Shown: positions 1 to 9,151, numbered from the stretch's first letter. The stretch is 49,352 nt of DNA from Bacillota bacterium (GCA_017394515.1 JAFPXY010000064.1:1-49352); one strand, 5' to 3'. Notes: a model not told the origin generated them from the sequence alone. Numbers and translations are program-made.

Positions 1-1
1 A

Positions 2-157
2 CAGTACCTGGCACAGAGTCAGGGGAGTATATCTTCTCTGACCGGGTCGCAGTCAGCCGGCCCTGATGTGACGGCAGCCGCAGGTGCGGTAACAAACATG
101 GGAGGCATTATGCCGACCACCATGGGTCAGTCACAAGCTCCTGCTTCAAGGTCTTGA
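2..157 (+). CDS. C-terminal fragment of an unidentified protein (cut by window edge)
   Basis: An open frame enters from the left edge and ends at TGA 155-157, giving 51 residues rich in Gln, Ser, Ala, Gly and Met (it contains MGGIMPTTMGQ). Low-complexity Gly/Met/Gln tails of this kind are seen at the ends of some membrane-associated or SPFH-like proteins, but nothing here identifies the family. Reading-frame openness over only 51 codons is weak evidence by itself; the position at the edge and the lack of any competing gene make it the likeliest reading. Confidence 0.4.
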   Translation, partial: QYLAQSQGSISSLTGSQSAGPDVTAAAGAVTNMGGIMPTTMGQSQAPASRS

Positions 158-242
158 CCTAAGCGGTGGGTAGTTGACTGTCCCCTCCTGATCTTTTACT
201 ATACCATTAGTACGCACAGGATCGGGAAATTACTCAGAAAAA

Positions 243-758
243 TTATTCTGCCACCCCTGCTTCCAGCAATTTTTCATTTACGCGGTTCATGACCTTTACA
301 TAGTAGACCAGTTCTTCGTCGGTCATCTCTTCTTCGTCCCAGGCTTCGGCCTTTTCGGCGAAGTCGCTGTACTTGGCCATGAGGGATGCGTATTCCAAAA
401 GCTGGGTCGCGTCAGACTCGTCATAGTTTTTCATGAACTCGCAGTATTCGTCCATGAAGGCTTCGTAGGAGTCAAGGAATTCCTTGAGTTCCGGCGAAAT
501 GCCGTCGGCATCGGTCTCAGGCTCTGCCTCTGCTTCCGTTTCATCGCTCGTCTCTGGTGTCTCGACCTCCTCACTCTCATCCGCCGGCGCCTCGGCCTCC
601 TGTTCATCCTGATCACTTTGCTCTGCAGGCACTGCCGCTTCGCCCGTATCCTCCGGCTTAGCGTCCTTTCCTCCGCCACTAACAGCCCCGAAAATTGCCA
701 GCACCAGGATGACAATTATGATTATCCATTTTTTGCTTCCCTTTTTCTTTCCCTTCAT
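243..758 (-). CDS. Small membrane-anchored acidic protein, DUF6591-like
   Basis: 171 residues. A basic N-terminus (MKGKKKGSKK) is followed by one hydrophobic segment (about residues 11-28), then a long Glu/Asp/Pro/Ala-rich linker (about 30-85) and a C-terminal helical domain (about 88-168) rich in Glu, Tyr and Met. The layout suggests a membrane-anchored protein with an extracytoplasmic helical domain on a flexible acidic spacer. The C-terminal part resembles the DUF6591 family as I remember it; function unknown. The start is supported by AAAGGAG upstream of the ATG. It begins 1 base after the stop of the XRE-type gene and is probably co-transcribed with it. Confidence 0.7.
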   Translation of the reverse strand: MKGKKKGSKKWIIIIVILVLAIFGAVSGGGKDAKPEDTGEAAVPAEQSDQDEQEAEAPADESEEVETPETSDETEAEAEPETDADGISPELKEFLDSYEAFMDEYCEFMKNYDESDATQLLEYASLMAKYSDFAEKAEAWDEEEMTDEELVYYVKVMNRVNEKLLEAGVAE

Positions 759-759
759 T

Positions 760-1194
760 CTAAACTCTCCTTTCCAGAATCTCTATAATCCTTCGGAGTA
801 TCTCCTTTTCGTTGGCGCCCAGATTCTTATAAACGTCCGTGAGCTTCAGCTCAAACAGCTTGTTCATCTCCGGCTCCGTAAACTCAAAAAACTCCTTAGG
901 CGACACCCTGAGATAGTCGCAGATCTCAAAGAGCATCACCATGGAAGGCAGCACATGCCCGCCTTCAATACTGTTGATGTACCCTGCCCCTCGCCCCAGA
1001 GAAATGCTCATTTCCCTGGCGGACACGTTCCTCCTCAGCCTGAGTTCCGCAAGCCTCATCCCGAAATTTACTTTTAAAGTCTCCGCATCGTAGGTCATAT
1101 CCATATTATACATTTTGGCATGGCCGGATTCGTCCGCTCTGACCATAGGATTTGCGGCTTTTGTCCTGTCTGAGCAATCACTGTTCTTTGTCAT
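760..1194 (-). CDS. XRE-family helix-turn-helix transcriptional regulator
   Basis: 144 residues. A Cro/cI-type HTH domain lies at about residues 42-105 (FGMRLAELRLRRNVSAREMS, then GRGAGYINSIEGG and PSMVMLFEICDYL), followed by a C-terminal helical extension. It probably represses a small local regulon, including itself: a palindrome-like element (1210-1249) sits just upstream. The start has a good AAGGAGG Shine-Dalgarno. The stop is TAG (760-762); in a pyrrolysine-decoding cell, read-through would add 26 codons before another TAG. No ligand-sensing domain is visible. Confidence 0.85.
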   Translation of the reverse strand: MTKNSDCSDRTKAANPMVRADESGHAKMYNMDMTYDAETLKVNFGMRLAELRLRRNVSAREMSISLGRGAGYINSIEGGHVLPSMVMLFEICDYLRVSPKEFFEFTEPEMNKLFELKLTDVYKNLGANEKEILRRIIEILERRV

Positions 1195-1209
1195 TTCACG
1201 TCCTCCTTT

Positions 1210-1249
1210 TCGCGAAAAATTCTCATAAGAGAACGTGAAATTTTCGCGA
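1210..1249. promoter_or_regulatory. Inverted repeat upstream of the XRE gene, candidate operator
   Basis: TCGCGAAAA (from 1210) and TTTTCGCGA (ending 1249) form outer arms. Between them GAGAACGTGAAAT-like and ATTCTC segments add imperfect symmetry. The element lies 16-55 bases upstream of the XRE start codon, where an autoregulatory operator is expected. Binding is inferred, not shown. Confidence 0.5.
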
Positions 1250-1260
1250 GATCCGAAATT

Positions 1261-1284
1261 AAAAAAACCACCCTTTCGGATGGC
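1261..1284 (-). terminator. Rho-independent terminator after mscS
   Basis: On the minus strand a 7-bp stem GCCATCC/GGGTGGT closes a GAAA tetraloop and is followed by T7. It begins 17 bases beyond the stop of the MscS-type gene and ends the MATE-cysteine desulfurase-MscS group. Confidence 0.85.
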
Positions 1285-1300
1285 TTCACCTTATCAATTA

Positions 1301-2098
1301 TTATTTCATATGCACGTCCACCTGAGGGAACGGGATCTCGATGTCGGCTTCGTCGAAGGCCAGCTTGACCTGCTCCTGAAGCTCGTACTTGGTGGACAGA
1401 TAGTTGGGCGTTTCCACCCAAGCTCTCAGATCCAGCATGACCGCTGAATCAGCGTGCTCCCCTACTCCTACGAAGGTCTCGGGCTTATCCAGCACGAACT
1501 GATTGTCGGCGCAGACCTTAAGGATCACGTCTTTTGCTTTCGGGATGTCAGCGCTGTATGAGATACCGAAGGACACGTCGATTCGTCTGATGGTTTCTGA
1601 AGTATTGTTGACGATGGCCGAACCCAGGACCGAAGAGTTGGGCAGGATGACCGTCCTGTTGTCCACGGTCTGCAGAGTCGTGCAGGTGATATCTATCGCA
1701 TCTACTATGCCGCTGTAACCGTTGGTATCCACGAAGTCCCCACGCTTGAAGGGCTGATTCATGAGGATGAGGAAGCCCGCTGCCACGTTGGAAAGGCTGC
1801 CCTGAAGAGCCAGAGCGATGGCCGCTCCCATGGCACCCAGTACCGTAACTAAAGGTGCCGTAGGTACCTTCAGGCAGGAAAGAATGATGACCAGAAGCAC
1901 CACATAAAGAACGATCCTTAAAACCGAAAGGATGAACTTGTGGATACTGGGATCCAACTTTGTCTTATTCAAGGCCTTTTCAGCGATCTTCAGACACAGC
2001 TTGATAATTATCAGGCCTGCGATCAGCACTATAACGGCCAAAATTATGCTGCCGGAATAGTCCGATAATTTATCCAACATATTTTCAAAGAAATCCAT
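1301..2098 (-). CDS. MscS-family small-conductance mechanosensitive channel
   Basis: 265 residues. Hydrophobic helices lie at about 14-35, 55-80 and 84-110; the last is the Ala/Gly-rich pore helix (GAMGAAIALALQGSLSNVAAG) typical of MscS. It is followed by the beta domain (NQPFKRGDFVDTNGYSG, NRTVILPNS) and a C-terminal alpha/beta vestibule ending near FPQVDVHMK. Such channels open under membrane tension to release solutes during hypo-osmotic shock. Length and architecture match the minimal MscS/YkuT type. GGAGG precedes the ATG. It is the last gene of the group begun by the MATE gene. The family is clear; naming a specific paralogue is not justified. Confidence 0.93.
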   Translation of the reverse strand: MDFFENMLDKLSDYSGSIILAVIVLIAGLIIIKLCLKIAEKALNKTKLDPSIHKFILSVLRIVLYVVLLVIILSCLKVPTAPLVTVLGAMGAAIALALQGSLSNVAAGFLILMNQPFKRGDFVDTNGYSGIVDAIDITCTTLQTVDNRTVILPNSSVLGSAIVNNTSETIRRIDVSFGISYSADIPKAKDVILKVCADNQFVLDKPETFVGVGEHADSAVMLDLRAWVETPNYLSTKYELQEQVKLAFDEADIEIPFPQVDVHMK

Positions 2099-2142
2099 GA
2101 TGTCCTCCTATTTATCGCAAAAAACTCTCTCCGAATTTATCT

Positions 2143-3321
2143 CTATCTGAAACTTCCCAGTTTTCTAAAGTTTCCAACTGCCGTCTTAACCTTATCCAGG
2201 GTGTAGTCCATCTCTTCAATGGTGTTGAACTCGTTAAAGCTGAAGCGGATGGCTCCCTCGATCTCCCTGGGCTTGAGTCCCATGGCGTTCAGCACGTGGG
2301 AGCCTTTGGAAGATTTATGGTTGGATGAACAGGCGGAGCCTGTGGAAACATAGATGCCCTCCTGCTCCAGACGGTGAAGGATCACCTCGCCTCTGGTGCC
2401 CATGAAGCTGACGTTCAGAACTGAGCACACGCCGTCTTCAGGTGAATTTATCTTAATGTCTGGGATCTCCTGAAGCATGCCCTTTCTAAGGTAATCGCGA
2501 ACCTCTGCCATGTGGGCCGCGCGAGCCTTAATGTCCTTTACGGCCATCTCTGAAGCCAGACCAAAACCGGCGATAGCGGGCACGTTTTCGGTGCCGGATC
2601 TGAAACCTCTCTCCTGACCGCCGCCCAGCATGAAGGGATCGAGCTTAACACCCTTTCTCACATAGAGGGCACCGATTCCCTTGGGACCATGGATCTTATG
2701 AGCTGAGGCTGAGATCAGATCAACGTTTCTGAGATCTTTTTTGGTGTCCAGGCTGATCTTGCCCAAGGCCTGAACAGCGTCCGTATGAAGCAGCACCTTG
2801 GTGCCGTGCTTCTTGTTGAATTCGGCTTTGATATCGCCGATCTCCTTAATGGGCATTATGGTTCCGACTTCGTTGTTCACCGCCATTACGGAGATGAGCA
2901 GAGTGTCATCCGTCAGGACTTCCTTTAATTCTTCCAGGTCTATCCTGCATTCCCCGTCCACGCCTAAGCGGATCACTTCAAAGCCTCTTCTCTCCATTTC
3001 GGCTGCGGGTTCCAGAACTGCGGGATGCTCAACGCTTGTGGTTATGATCCTTTTAGCTCTGTTTCTAGGAACCTTGGCCACGCCTGTAAGCACCGTGTTG
3101 TCTGACTCGGTGCCGCAGGAGGTGATAACCATCTCCTCCGGTGAGGCGTTAAAGGCTGAGGCTAATTTTTTGCGCCCTTCCTTGAGGCATTTTTCAGCGT
3201 CTAAACCTAAGCCGTGGAGGGATGAGGGGTTGCCGTAGCAATTCCTCGCCATTTCCGCCATAAGGTCGGTGACTTCGTCATATTGTCTTGTGGTTGCTGA
3301 ATTATCTAAATAAACTATCAT
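2143..3321 (-). CDS. Cysteine desulfurase (NifS/IscS family)
   Basis: 392 residues. PLP-dependent enzyme that takes sulfur from cysteine for Fe-S clusters or thiolated tRNA. Visible landmarks: YLDNSATT near the N-terminus, SVEHPAV around 96-102, the PLP lysine K209 in SASAHKIHGPKG, RSGTENVPA around 241-249, and catalytic C331 in STGSACSS. The short Cys loop fits the IscS/NifS class I type. It starts 1 base after the MATE stop, so translation is probably coupled. No tRNA thiouridylase (mnmA) or scaffold gene is adjacent, so the sulfur acceptor cannot be read from context; a NifU-like gene lies 10 kb away. The stop codon is TAG. Confidence 0.95.
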   Translation of the reverse strand: MIVYLDNSATTRQYDEVTDLMAEMARNCYGNPSSLHGLGLDAEKCLKEGRKKLASAFNASPEEMVITSCGTESDNTVLTGVAKVPRNRAKRIITTSVEHPAVLEPAAEMERRGFEVIRLGVDGECRIDLEELKEVLTDDTLLISVMAVNNEVGTIMPIKEIGDIKAEFNKKHGTKVLLHTDAVQALGKISLDTKKDLRNVDLISASAHKIHGPKGIGALYVRKGVKLDPFMLGGGQERGFRSGTENVPAIAGFGLASEMAVKDIKARAAHMAEVRDYLRKGMLQEIPDIKINSPEDGVCSVLNVSFMGTRGEVILHRLEQEGIYVSTGSACSSNHKSSKGSHVLNAMGLKPREIEGAIRFSFNEFNTIEEMDYTLDKVKTAVGNFRKLGSFR

Positions 3322-3322
3322 C

Positions 3323-4699
3323 TTATCTTCCTGTAAATACGTTGATCCATTTTTTGGAATAAAATCTGAAATAGCAGGCTACGGTCTTCATGACCTCACC
3401 CAGGGCGACCAGACCGATAACGGCCCAGAGTTCCCAGTGAAGAAGGTGTACACCAATGATGGCCAGAGGCACCTGGGCTATCCAGTTGAAGCCGGAATCC
3501 ACCCATGCACACCAGGTGGTGTCTCCGCCGGGTCTGAAAATGCCGCAGATGAAGAAATATGCCAGCATCTTTGGCGCCAGCGACAGGGAGAATATCAGAA
3601 GCGTAGACATCATCATGTCGTTGGTGCTTTGTTCGAAATCGTAGATGTTAACGATGGTCGTTCTAAGGGCTATCAAAAGCGCAGTGATGATTACTATGAA
3701 CACCCAGATTATCTTAAGGCTCTTTTTTGCCAGATTAAAGGCGGATTCTCTGCTGCCACGGCCCAGATCCTGGCCGATTATTACAGCCGTGCCGTTTCCG
3801 ATTCCAGCGAATATGGCCTGGAAGGCGTCCGTGATGGTCATGGCTATCTGCACCACCGCAAGGGCCACAGGGCCCAGATCGCCGTAGATGGCGTATACCG
3901 TGGTGAAACTCAGCACCCACAGAAGTTCATTTACGATGACCGGGAAGGCGGTTTTGAGCACCCTGATGAGGAGCGCTTTCTCGTACTTCATCTCGCTGAG
4001 TTTGGCCTTCAAAGGATGGTCCTTAGAGAAAATGTAAATGTAGCTGAAGGTTATGGCAGCTTCCACTATCCTGGCGATTAAGGTGGCTGTAGCCGCGCCT
4101 CTAACTCCCATGGCTGGCATGCCGAACTTTCCGAAGATCAGCACCCAGTTAAGGAAAATATTCAGTCCCACAGCTACGGCGTTGGCTATGGTGGGCCATT
4201 TCAGCATGGCCACGGATCTGCTGTTGTATGACACCGCAAAGGTCAGCGCCCCGATAACATAGGTGAATACGCTTATCCTGAGATACTGGGTTCCCAGAAG
4301 CACCACATCAGGATCGTCTGAAAACAGCGAGATCAGGGATGGTGCGAAGGCAAAAGCGATGATGGTCACGGGCACTCCCGCAGCGATGCACATGGAGTAT
4401 GCTATGCCCAGAAGCTTTCTCAAAGTTTTAAGGTCGCGGATGCCCCAGTACTGGACGCTGAAGACCGCAACTCCCGAAAGGAAGCCAAAAACGCTGTCCA
4501 CATAAACCATGAAGACCTGGTTTGCGGCGCCTACAGCTGCCAGAGCCTCTTCTGAAAGTTTGCCCACCATAATGGTATCACAAATACCTACAGCAACTAT
4601 TATGAGCTGCTGTATCATTACAGGGAAGCCGACCTTGAACATCTGCCTGTAGAAATCCTTATTATTTTTTATCAGCGAGTTGTTATATGCTTCTGTCAT
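3323..4699 (-). CDS. MATE-family multidrug/sodium efflux transporter
   Basis: 458 residues with about 12 hydrophobic segments in two similar halves, typical of MATE (NorM/DinF-like) exporters. The first half contains GFPVMIQQLIIVAVGICDTIMVG and the AANQVFMV region, the second the equivalent FPVIVNELLWVLSF. These proteins export cationic compounds in exchange for Na+ or H+; the substrate cannot be inferred. The start ATG has an AAGG element. It is the first gene of a tight MATE-cysteine desulfurase-MscS group. Confidence 0.92.
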   Translation of the reverse strand: MTEAYNNSLIKNNKDFYRQMFKVGFPVMIQQLIIVAVGICDTIMVGKLSEEALAAVGAANQVFMVYVDSVFGFLSGVAVFSVQYWGIRDLKTLRKLLGIAYSMCIAAGVPVTIIAFAFAPSLISLFSDDPDVVLLGTQYLRISVFTYVIGALTFAVSYNSRSVAMLKWPTIANAVAVGLNIFLNWVLIFGKFGMPAMGVRGAATATLIARIVEAAITFSYIYIFSKDHPLKAKLSEMKYEKALLIRVLKTAFPVIVNELLWVLSFTTVYAIYGDLGPVALAVVQIAMTITDAFQAIFAGIGNGTAVIIGQDLGRGSRESAFNLAKKSLKIIWVFIVIITALLIALRTTIVNIYDFEQSTNDMMMSTLLIFSLSLAPKMLAYFFICGIFRPGGDTTWCAWVDSGFNWIAQVPLAIIGVHLLHWELWAVIGLVALGEVMKTVACYFRFYSKKWINVFTGR

Positions 4700-4726
4700 A
4701 CCTTAACAATAACCTTTAGACAGCAC

Positions 4727-4751
4727 AAGGGACAGCAAAAAACTGTCCCTT
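4727..4751. terminator. Perfect 9-bp hairpin between rny and the MATE gene
   Basis: AAGGGACAG (4727-4735) and CTGTCCCTT (4743-4751) enclose the loop CAAAAAA. There is no T-tract after the stem on the minus strand, so it may be a weak terminator or an mRNA-stabilising hairpin at the rny 3' end. The loop and its edges make one copy of the recurrent GCAAAAAACT motif. Confidence 0.5.
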
Positions 4752-4772
4752 GGTTGATTCAATTTTAATGAC

Positions 4773-6329
4773 TTATTTAGCGTAGTCCACCGCTCTGGTC
4801 TCTCTGACAACGTTGACCTTGATCTGTCCGGGATATTCGAGCTCGGACTCGATCTTCTTGGAGATCTCTCTTGCCAGATATGCGATCTCGTCGTCCTTGA
4901 CCTCTTCAGGCTTAGCGATGATTCTGATCTCACGGCCTGCCTGGATGGCGAAGGATTTCTCAACACCGGGTGTGGTGTTGGCGATCTCTTCAAGTTTCTC
5001 CAGTCTCTTGACATAAGCGTCCAGAGTTTCACGTCTAGCTCCGGGACGAGCTGCTGAAAGAGCGTCCGCTGCAGCTATTAATACAGCTTCCATGCTCTTC
5101 GGCTCATAGTCGCCGTGGTGAGCAGCCATTCCGTCGATGACGGCCTGGGATTCCTTGTATTTCTTAAGGATATCGATACCGATATCTACGTGAGTTCCCT
5201 CATATTCATGGTCAAGAGCCTTGCCGATATCGTGGAGGAGACCTGCGCGCTTAGCAAGTTTCACATCCAGACCAAGTTCTCCTGCCATGAGTCCGGCGAG
5301 ATGAGATACCTCGCAGGAATGTCTCAGCACGTTCTGTCCATAGGAAGTTCTGTACTTAAGTCTTCCGAGGATCTTGATGAGTTCAGGATGAAGGTTGTGG
5401 ATGCCGCATTCGAAGGCTGCTGCTTCTCCTTCTTCCTTGATGATCTGCTTGACTTCCTTCTCTGCCTTCTGAACCATTTCTTCGATTCTGGCAGGATGGA
5501 TACGTCCGTCAACGATGAGTTTCTCTAATGCCACTCTGGCGATCTCACGTCTTACAGGATCGAAACCTGAAAGGATGACTGCCTCAGGAGTGTCGTCGAT
5601 GATGAGATCAACGCCGGTCATGGTCTCGATAGCTCTGATGTTTCTTCCCTCACGTCCGATGATCCTTCCTTTCATTTCATCGTTAGGCAGGGCTACAACA
5701 GAAACTGTGGACTCAGCAACCTGGTCAGCTGCACATCTCTGAATGGCATTGGTGATGATGTATTTAGCTTTCTTGTCAGCCTCTTCCTTTGCCTTGGACT
5801 CAATGTCCTTGATCATGATGGACGCGTCGTGTCTAACGTCCTTTTCAATGTTCTGGAGTAAGATCTGTCTGGCTTCCTCAACGGTATAGCCTGAGATTCT
5901 CTGAAGTTCAGCAGTCTGCTTTTCTATGATGTTGTCCAGATTCTTATGCTTGTCCATAAGGCTCTGTTCCTTGTGACTGATGTTCTCCTCTTTCTTCTCC
6001 AGGTTTTCGATTTTCTTGTCGAGTGACTCTTCTTTCTGAATGAGTCTTCTCTCTGTTCTCTTAGCTTCTTCTCTCTTCTCTCTCGCGTCTCTTTCCGCTT
6101 CTGACCTGATTCTTCTGGCCTCTTCTTTAGCGTCTTTCTGTGCTTCTCTCTTAATGGCTTCTGACCTGTTCTCCGCATCCAGTACCAGATTTCTGGCCTT
6201 CTGCTCAGCAGATCCTATCGCCTTCTCGCCTACGTTCTTTCTGTAAATATATCCGATCAAAACACCGATGATAGCCGCCACCAGTATTAGAACAATCCCT
6301 AAGAATACAGGCATCATATGCATACCCAT
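4773..6329 (-). CDS. rny: Ribonuclease Y
   Basis: 518 residues. Membrane-anchored endoribonuclease that starts mRNA decay in Firmicutes. An N-terminal transmembrane helix (about 8-28) is followed by a long Lys/Glu/Arg-rich coiled coil (about 35-190), a KH domain ([15 protein letters not shown], about 222-236) and an HD phosphohydrolase domain with LLHDIGK (about 362-368) and the downstream AAHHGD. Length is typical. A consensus-like promoter (TTGACA, 18 bp, TATAAT) lies at 6406-6435, and AAAGGAGGT precedes the first ATG by about 10 bases. Appears monocistronic. Confidence 0.97.
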   Translation of the reverse strand: MGMHMMPVFLGIVLILVAAIIGVLIGYIYRKNVGEKAIGSAEQKARNLVLDAENRSEAIKREAQKDAKEEARRIRSEAERDAREKREEAKRTERRLIQKEESLDKKIENLEKKEENISHKEQSLMDKHKNLDNIIEKQTAELQRISGYTVEEARQILLQNIEKDVRHDASIMIKDIESKAKEEADKKAKYIITNAIQRCAADQVAESTVSVVALPNDEMKGRIIGREGRNIRAIETMTGVDLIIDDTPEAVILSGFDPVRREIARVALEKLIVDGRIHPARIEEMVQKAEKEVKQIIKEEGEAAAFECGIHNLHPELIKILGRLKYRTSYGQNVLRHSCEVSHLAGLMAGELGLDVKLAKRAGLLHDIGKALDHEYEGTHVDIGIDILKKYKESQAVIDGMAAHHGDYEPKSMEAVLIAAADALSAARPGARRETLDAYVKRLEKLEEIANTTPGVEKSFAIQAGREIRIIAKPEEVKDDEIAYLAREISKKIESELEYPGQIKVNVVRETRAVDYAK

Positions 6330-6405
6330 AGGTAACGCACCTCCTTTATTTAATTTTTATATCTCTATCCGGAAGGAAAAATTTCGATATATTCATACAT
6401 AGTTA

Positions 6406-6435
6406 ATTATAGACTACAATCTTTACAAATGTCAA
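6406..6435 (-). promoter_or_regulatory. Sigma-A-type promoter of rny
   Basis: On the minus strand TTGACA (6435-6430), an 18-bp spacer and TATAAT (6411-6406): perfect hexamers. Transcription would start near 6399, about 70 bases upstream of the rny start codon. Confidence 0.75.
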
Positions 6436-6465
6436 CAAAAAAAGCCCCGCTCAGGACCCCTATCG

Positions 6466-6499
6466 CAAAAAAATAAAAGAGCCATGTTTCCACAGCTCT
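6466..6499 (-). terminator. Terminator overlapping the minD-like stop codon
   Basis: AGAGC/GCTCT stem (extendable by a G-T pair) with a 12-base loop, followed on the minus strand by TTTTATTTTTTT. The upstream arm overlaps the TAG stop of the MinD-like gene. Confidence 0.7.
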
Positions 6500-7220
6500 A
6501 CAGGTTCTCGATCCTGCCGGCAATCTTGTAAAAATTGCTGTAAATATATGTATCCGGCTGGAAGACCGCAGGCATACCCAGGTTCGTAGAAATGTGTATG
6601 TCCCTGTCCTCCTTGATGATTCCGATAAGTCTCTTTCTGATGGCTTCGGGAAGATCTTCCAAAGAAAGTTCGTAGCCCTCTCTCACCAGGTCCACGTTTA
6701 CCTTGTTTAAGATGTAGTGGATCTTGTTCATCTTTTGCTCAACCATGCTGGTGGTAACGGCCTCAGCGTCCCTTACGGAGGAATACTCCGGTGTGATTAT
6801 CATGAGCACCTGATCCGCTCCTCCGGTGGCGATGGCCAGTCCGTCGTCAAGGCCTGCCGGGCAGTCCACGATGATATAGTCGAACTTGGAGCTGAGTTTT
6901 TTGCAAAGAACTTTAAGATGGAGGGGTGTGAACTCTCCCTCGTCGGGCTTGGGTGAAGCTGCCATGAAGTAGAGTCCCGGGAAGGATTTATGCTTGACCA
7001 GGGCCTGCTTGATGCGGCAGACGCCGTTCAGCACATCGGCCACGTCGTAGACAACGTTATTTTCCAAGCCAAGATAGAGGTCAAGATTCCTTAACCCCGT
7101 ATCCATATCGAGCACGCACACTCTATGACCTCGTTTAGCGAGCATAGCGCCTATGTTCGCCACGAACATTGTCTTACCCGTTCCGCCTTTGCCGGAACAT
7201 ACTACAACAGTTTTTCCCAT
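6498..7220 (-). CDS. MinD/ParA-type P-loop ATPase (MinD-like)
   Basis: 240 residues. Deviant Walker A motif GKGGTGKT (10-17), switch I/Walker A' DMDTGLRNLDLYLGL (38-52) and DCPAGLDDGL (about 119-128) place it in the MinD group of SIMIBI ATPases. True MinD has a Val in GKGGVGKT and ends in a Lys-rich amphipathic helix that binds the membrane; this protein ends RIENL with no such helix, and no minC or minE is nearby. It may be a shortened MinD or a MinD-like positioning ATPase. It has no clear Shine-Dalgarno and stands 42 bases after radC. Family sure, division-site role unsure. Confidence 0.8.
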   Translation of the reverse strand: MGKTVVVCSGKGGTGKTMFVANIGAMLAKRGHRVCVLDMDTGLRNLDLYLGLENNVVYDVADVLNGVCRIKQALVKHKSFPGLYFMAASPKPDEGEFTPLHLKVLCKKLSSKFDYIIVDCPAGLDDGLAIATGGADQVLMIITPEYSSVRDAEAVTTSMVEQKMNKIHYILNKVNVDLVREGYELSLEDLPEAIRKRLIGIIKEDRDIHISTNLGMPAVFQPDTYIYSNFYKIAGRIENL

Positions 7221-7262
7221 AACAGATATATTTTATAGCAATTCGGCTTCAAATTCAAGCCA

Positions 7263-7940
7263 CTAGATAATGTACCCTTCCTCCTTCAGACTGGTATATA
7301 CGCCATCACCTATGATTATGTGATCCAAAACTCTGATTCCAAGAATGTCTCCGCATTCCGTCAGGCGTTTGGTGATCTCCAGATCGTCTTTTGATGGGTG
7401 TGGGTCTCCCGAAGGATGATTGTGGACGAAGCAGACAGCCGCCGCGCCCTTACGAATTGCCGGCTCGAAACTCTCACGGGGATGTACGGGCGCTCCCGCT
7501 AATTCTCCCACGGACACGGTCTCTAAGCCGATGACCTCCAACTTTACGTTAAGTAGCAGCACCTTGAAGAATTCCTTCTTAAGGTATCGCATGTCCTCCA
7601 TGAAGTACTCCGCCATGTTGTCCGGTGATTTTACCCGGTATTTCTTGCTTCTGGGGGCGGTGGAGACCCGCCTCCCAAGCTCCAGGGCAGATATGACCGA
7701 GGCCGCCTTTCTGGGGCCTATGCCGGGTATCTTCATGAGGTCGTCAGGGCTCAGTTCCGTGAGCCCTCTGATTCCATCCTTTAAGGCAAGGATGTTCTCC
7801 GCCAGCTCGATGGCTGACATGTCGCCAAAGCCCGAGCCCAGGATCACAGCCAGCAGCTCGGAATTAGAGAGGCTTTCCTTCCCATGAGCCAAAAGTTTCT
7901 CAATGGGCCTCTCCTCGGGTGGTAAGTTTTTAATTTTCAT
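7263..7940 (-). CDS. radC: RadC/JAB1-domain DNA repair-type protein
   Basis: 225 residues. N-terminal helix-hairpin-helix region (SPDDLMKIPGIGPRKAASV, about 64-82) and a C-terminal JAMM metalloprotease-like domain with H173, H175 and D186 in HNHPSGDPHPSKDD. RadC proteins are widespread; the early link to recombinational repair is disputed and the reaction is unknown, although the JAMM ligands here are intact. It lies between cmk and the minD-like gene on the same strand, echoing the radC-near-min arrangement of other Firmicutes. Stop is TAG. Confidence 0.92.
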   Translation of the reverse strand: MKIKNLPPEERPIEKLLAHGKESLSNSELLAVILGSGFGDMSAIELAENILALKDGIRGLTELSPDDLMKIPGIGPRKAASVISALELGRRVSTAPRSKKYRVKSPDNMAEYFMEDMRYLKKEFFKVLLLNVKLEVIGLETVSVGELAGAPVHPRESFEPAIRKGAAAVCFVHNHPSGDPHPSKDDLEITKRLTECGDILGIRVLDHIIIGDGVYTSLKEEGYII

Positions 7941-7991
7941 CTCAAATCCTCTTTTGAATAATTTAACCGGGAGCTTCAGCTCCTGAGCGTG

Positions 7992-8642
7992 TTATTTTAT
8001 ATTCGATATGATGAACTCTACGACCTCGTCTATGGTCATGTTGGTGCTGTCGATGAGTACCGCATCCTCGGCCTGCCTCAGAGGCGTTACAGCTCTGTGC
8101 ATATCGTTATAATCCCTCTTGTTCACGTCTTCAAGTACCTGCTCATAGGTTTCCCCCGAACCCTTAGCCTGCAGTTCCTTGAATCTCCTCATGGCTCTCT
8201 CCTCGGGAGTAGCCGTGAGGTAATATTTGTATTCGGCATCCTTTAATACCACCGTGCCGATGTCTCTGCCGTCCATGATGACGGATTTGCGCTTGCCCAT
8301 GTTTTGCTGGAGCTCTACCAGCTTGTTTCTGACGATGGCAAAAGCTGAACAGTCGGAAGCCTGTTTGGATATCTCCTGAGTTCTGATGAGATCGGACACA
8401 TCCTCTCCATCCAGATATACTCTCTCGTTCTCGAAATCCACGTCGGTCTCGTCCAGCATCTTCTGAAGGACTTCATTCTCCTCCATGGGGATGCCGTTTC
8501 TGAGCATTTTAAGTCCCACCGCTCTGTACATGGCGCCGGTGTCGATATAATCGATGGCCAATTCCTTGGCGACCCTTTTAGCGATGGTGGATTTGCCAGC
8601 GCCGCTGGGTCCGTCTATGGCTATCTGAAAGATTTTATTCAT
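7992..8642 (-). CDS. cmk: Cytidylate kinase
   Basis: 216 residues. Phosphorylates CMP and dCMP to the diphosphates. P-loop GPSGAGKST at about 11-19, [14 protein letters not shown] (36-49) for substrate binding, and [10 protein letters not shown] (about 119-128) with the conserved Asp/Arg of the family. Length is normal for Cmk (about 220). Its start overlaps the nrdR stop by 4 bases (ATGA), so the two are translationally coupled, joining a dNTP-pathway kinase to the ribonucleotide reductase regulator. Confidence 0.97.
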   Translation of the reverse strand: MNKIFQIAIDGPSGAGKSTIAKRVAKELAIDYIDTGAMYRAVGLKMLRNGIPMEENEVLQKMLDETDVDFENERVYLDGEDVSDLIRTQEISKQASDCSAFAIVRNKLVELQQNMGKRKSVIMDGRDIGTVVLKDAEYKYYLTATPEERAMRRFKELQAKGSGETYEQVLEDVNKRDYNDMHRAVTPLRQAEDAVLIDSTNMTIDEVVEFIISNIK

Positions 8643-9100
8643 TTCTTCTTCCCCACAAGTTTCTCGATTTCTGTTATGAAGGTATTCACGTCGGTGAACT
8701 GTCTGTAAACGGAAGCGAATCTGATGTAGGCTACCTCATCTACCTTCTTGAGCTGATCCATGACGAGCTCTCCGATGTAGCTGGATTCAACTTCCTTCAC
8801 CATCAGGTTGTTAAGAGCACGTTCTACCTCGTTTACCATGTTCTCCATGGTCTCCACGGATACGGGCCTCTTCTCGCAAGATCTGGCGATTCCTCTGAAG
8901 AGCTTATCCCTGTCAAAGGCTTCCCTTCTCTTACCATCTGATTTGATGACCATGAGGATGGACTCCTCCACCTTCTCATAGGTGGTGAATCTTCTGCCGC
9001 AGGCGTCACAGCCTCTCCTTCTTCTGATGGCATGGCCCTCCTCTGTCGGTCTTGAGTCGATTACCTTGGTGTCGATATTATCGCAAAAAGGACACTTCAT
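8639..9100 (-). CDS. nrdR: Transcriptional repressor NrdR
   Basis: 153 residues. Zinc ribbon with C3, C6, C31 and C34 (CPFC and CDAC) followed by RRFTTYE and an ATP-cone domain (about 49-139, beginning [12 protein letters not shown]). NrdR senses ATP/dATP and represses ribonucleotide reductase genes at paired NrdR boxes. Two box-like sites lie in its own upstream region (9152-9198), suggesting autoregulation. Co-transcribed with cmk. A GGGGGAAG-type Shine-Dalgarno precedes the ATG. Confidence 0.97.
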   Translation of the reverse strand: MKCPFCDNIDTKVIDSRPTEEGHAIRRRRGCDACGRRFTTYEKVEESILMVIKSDGKRREAFDRDKLFRGIARSCEKRPVSVETMENMVNEVERALNNLMVKEVESSYIGELVMDQLKKVDEVAYIRFASVYRQFTDVNTFITEIEKLVGKKK

Positions 9101-9151
9101 AAAACTTCCCCCTCTGGCAAAACGCCATTTTTTTAAACAATGAACAAAAAA

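Noticed and set aside
3437-4081. 214-residue plus-strand open frame opposite the MATE gene
   Set aside because: Antisense shadow with no family resemblance.
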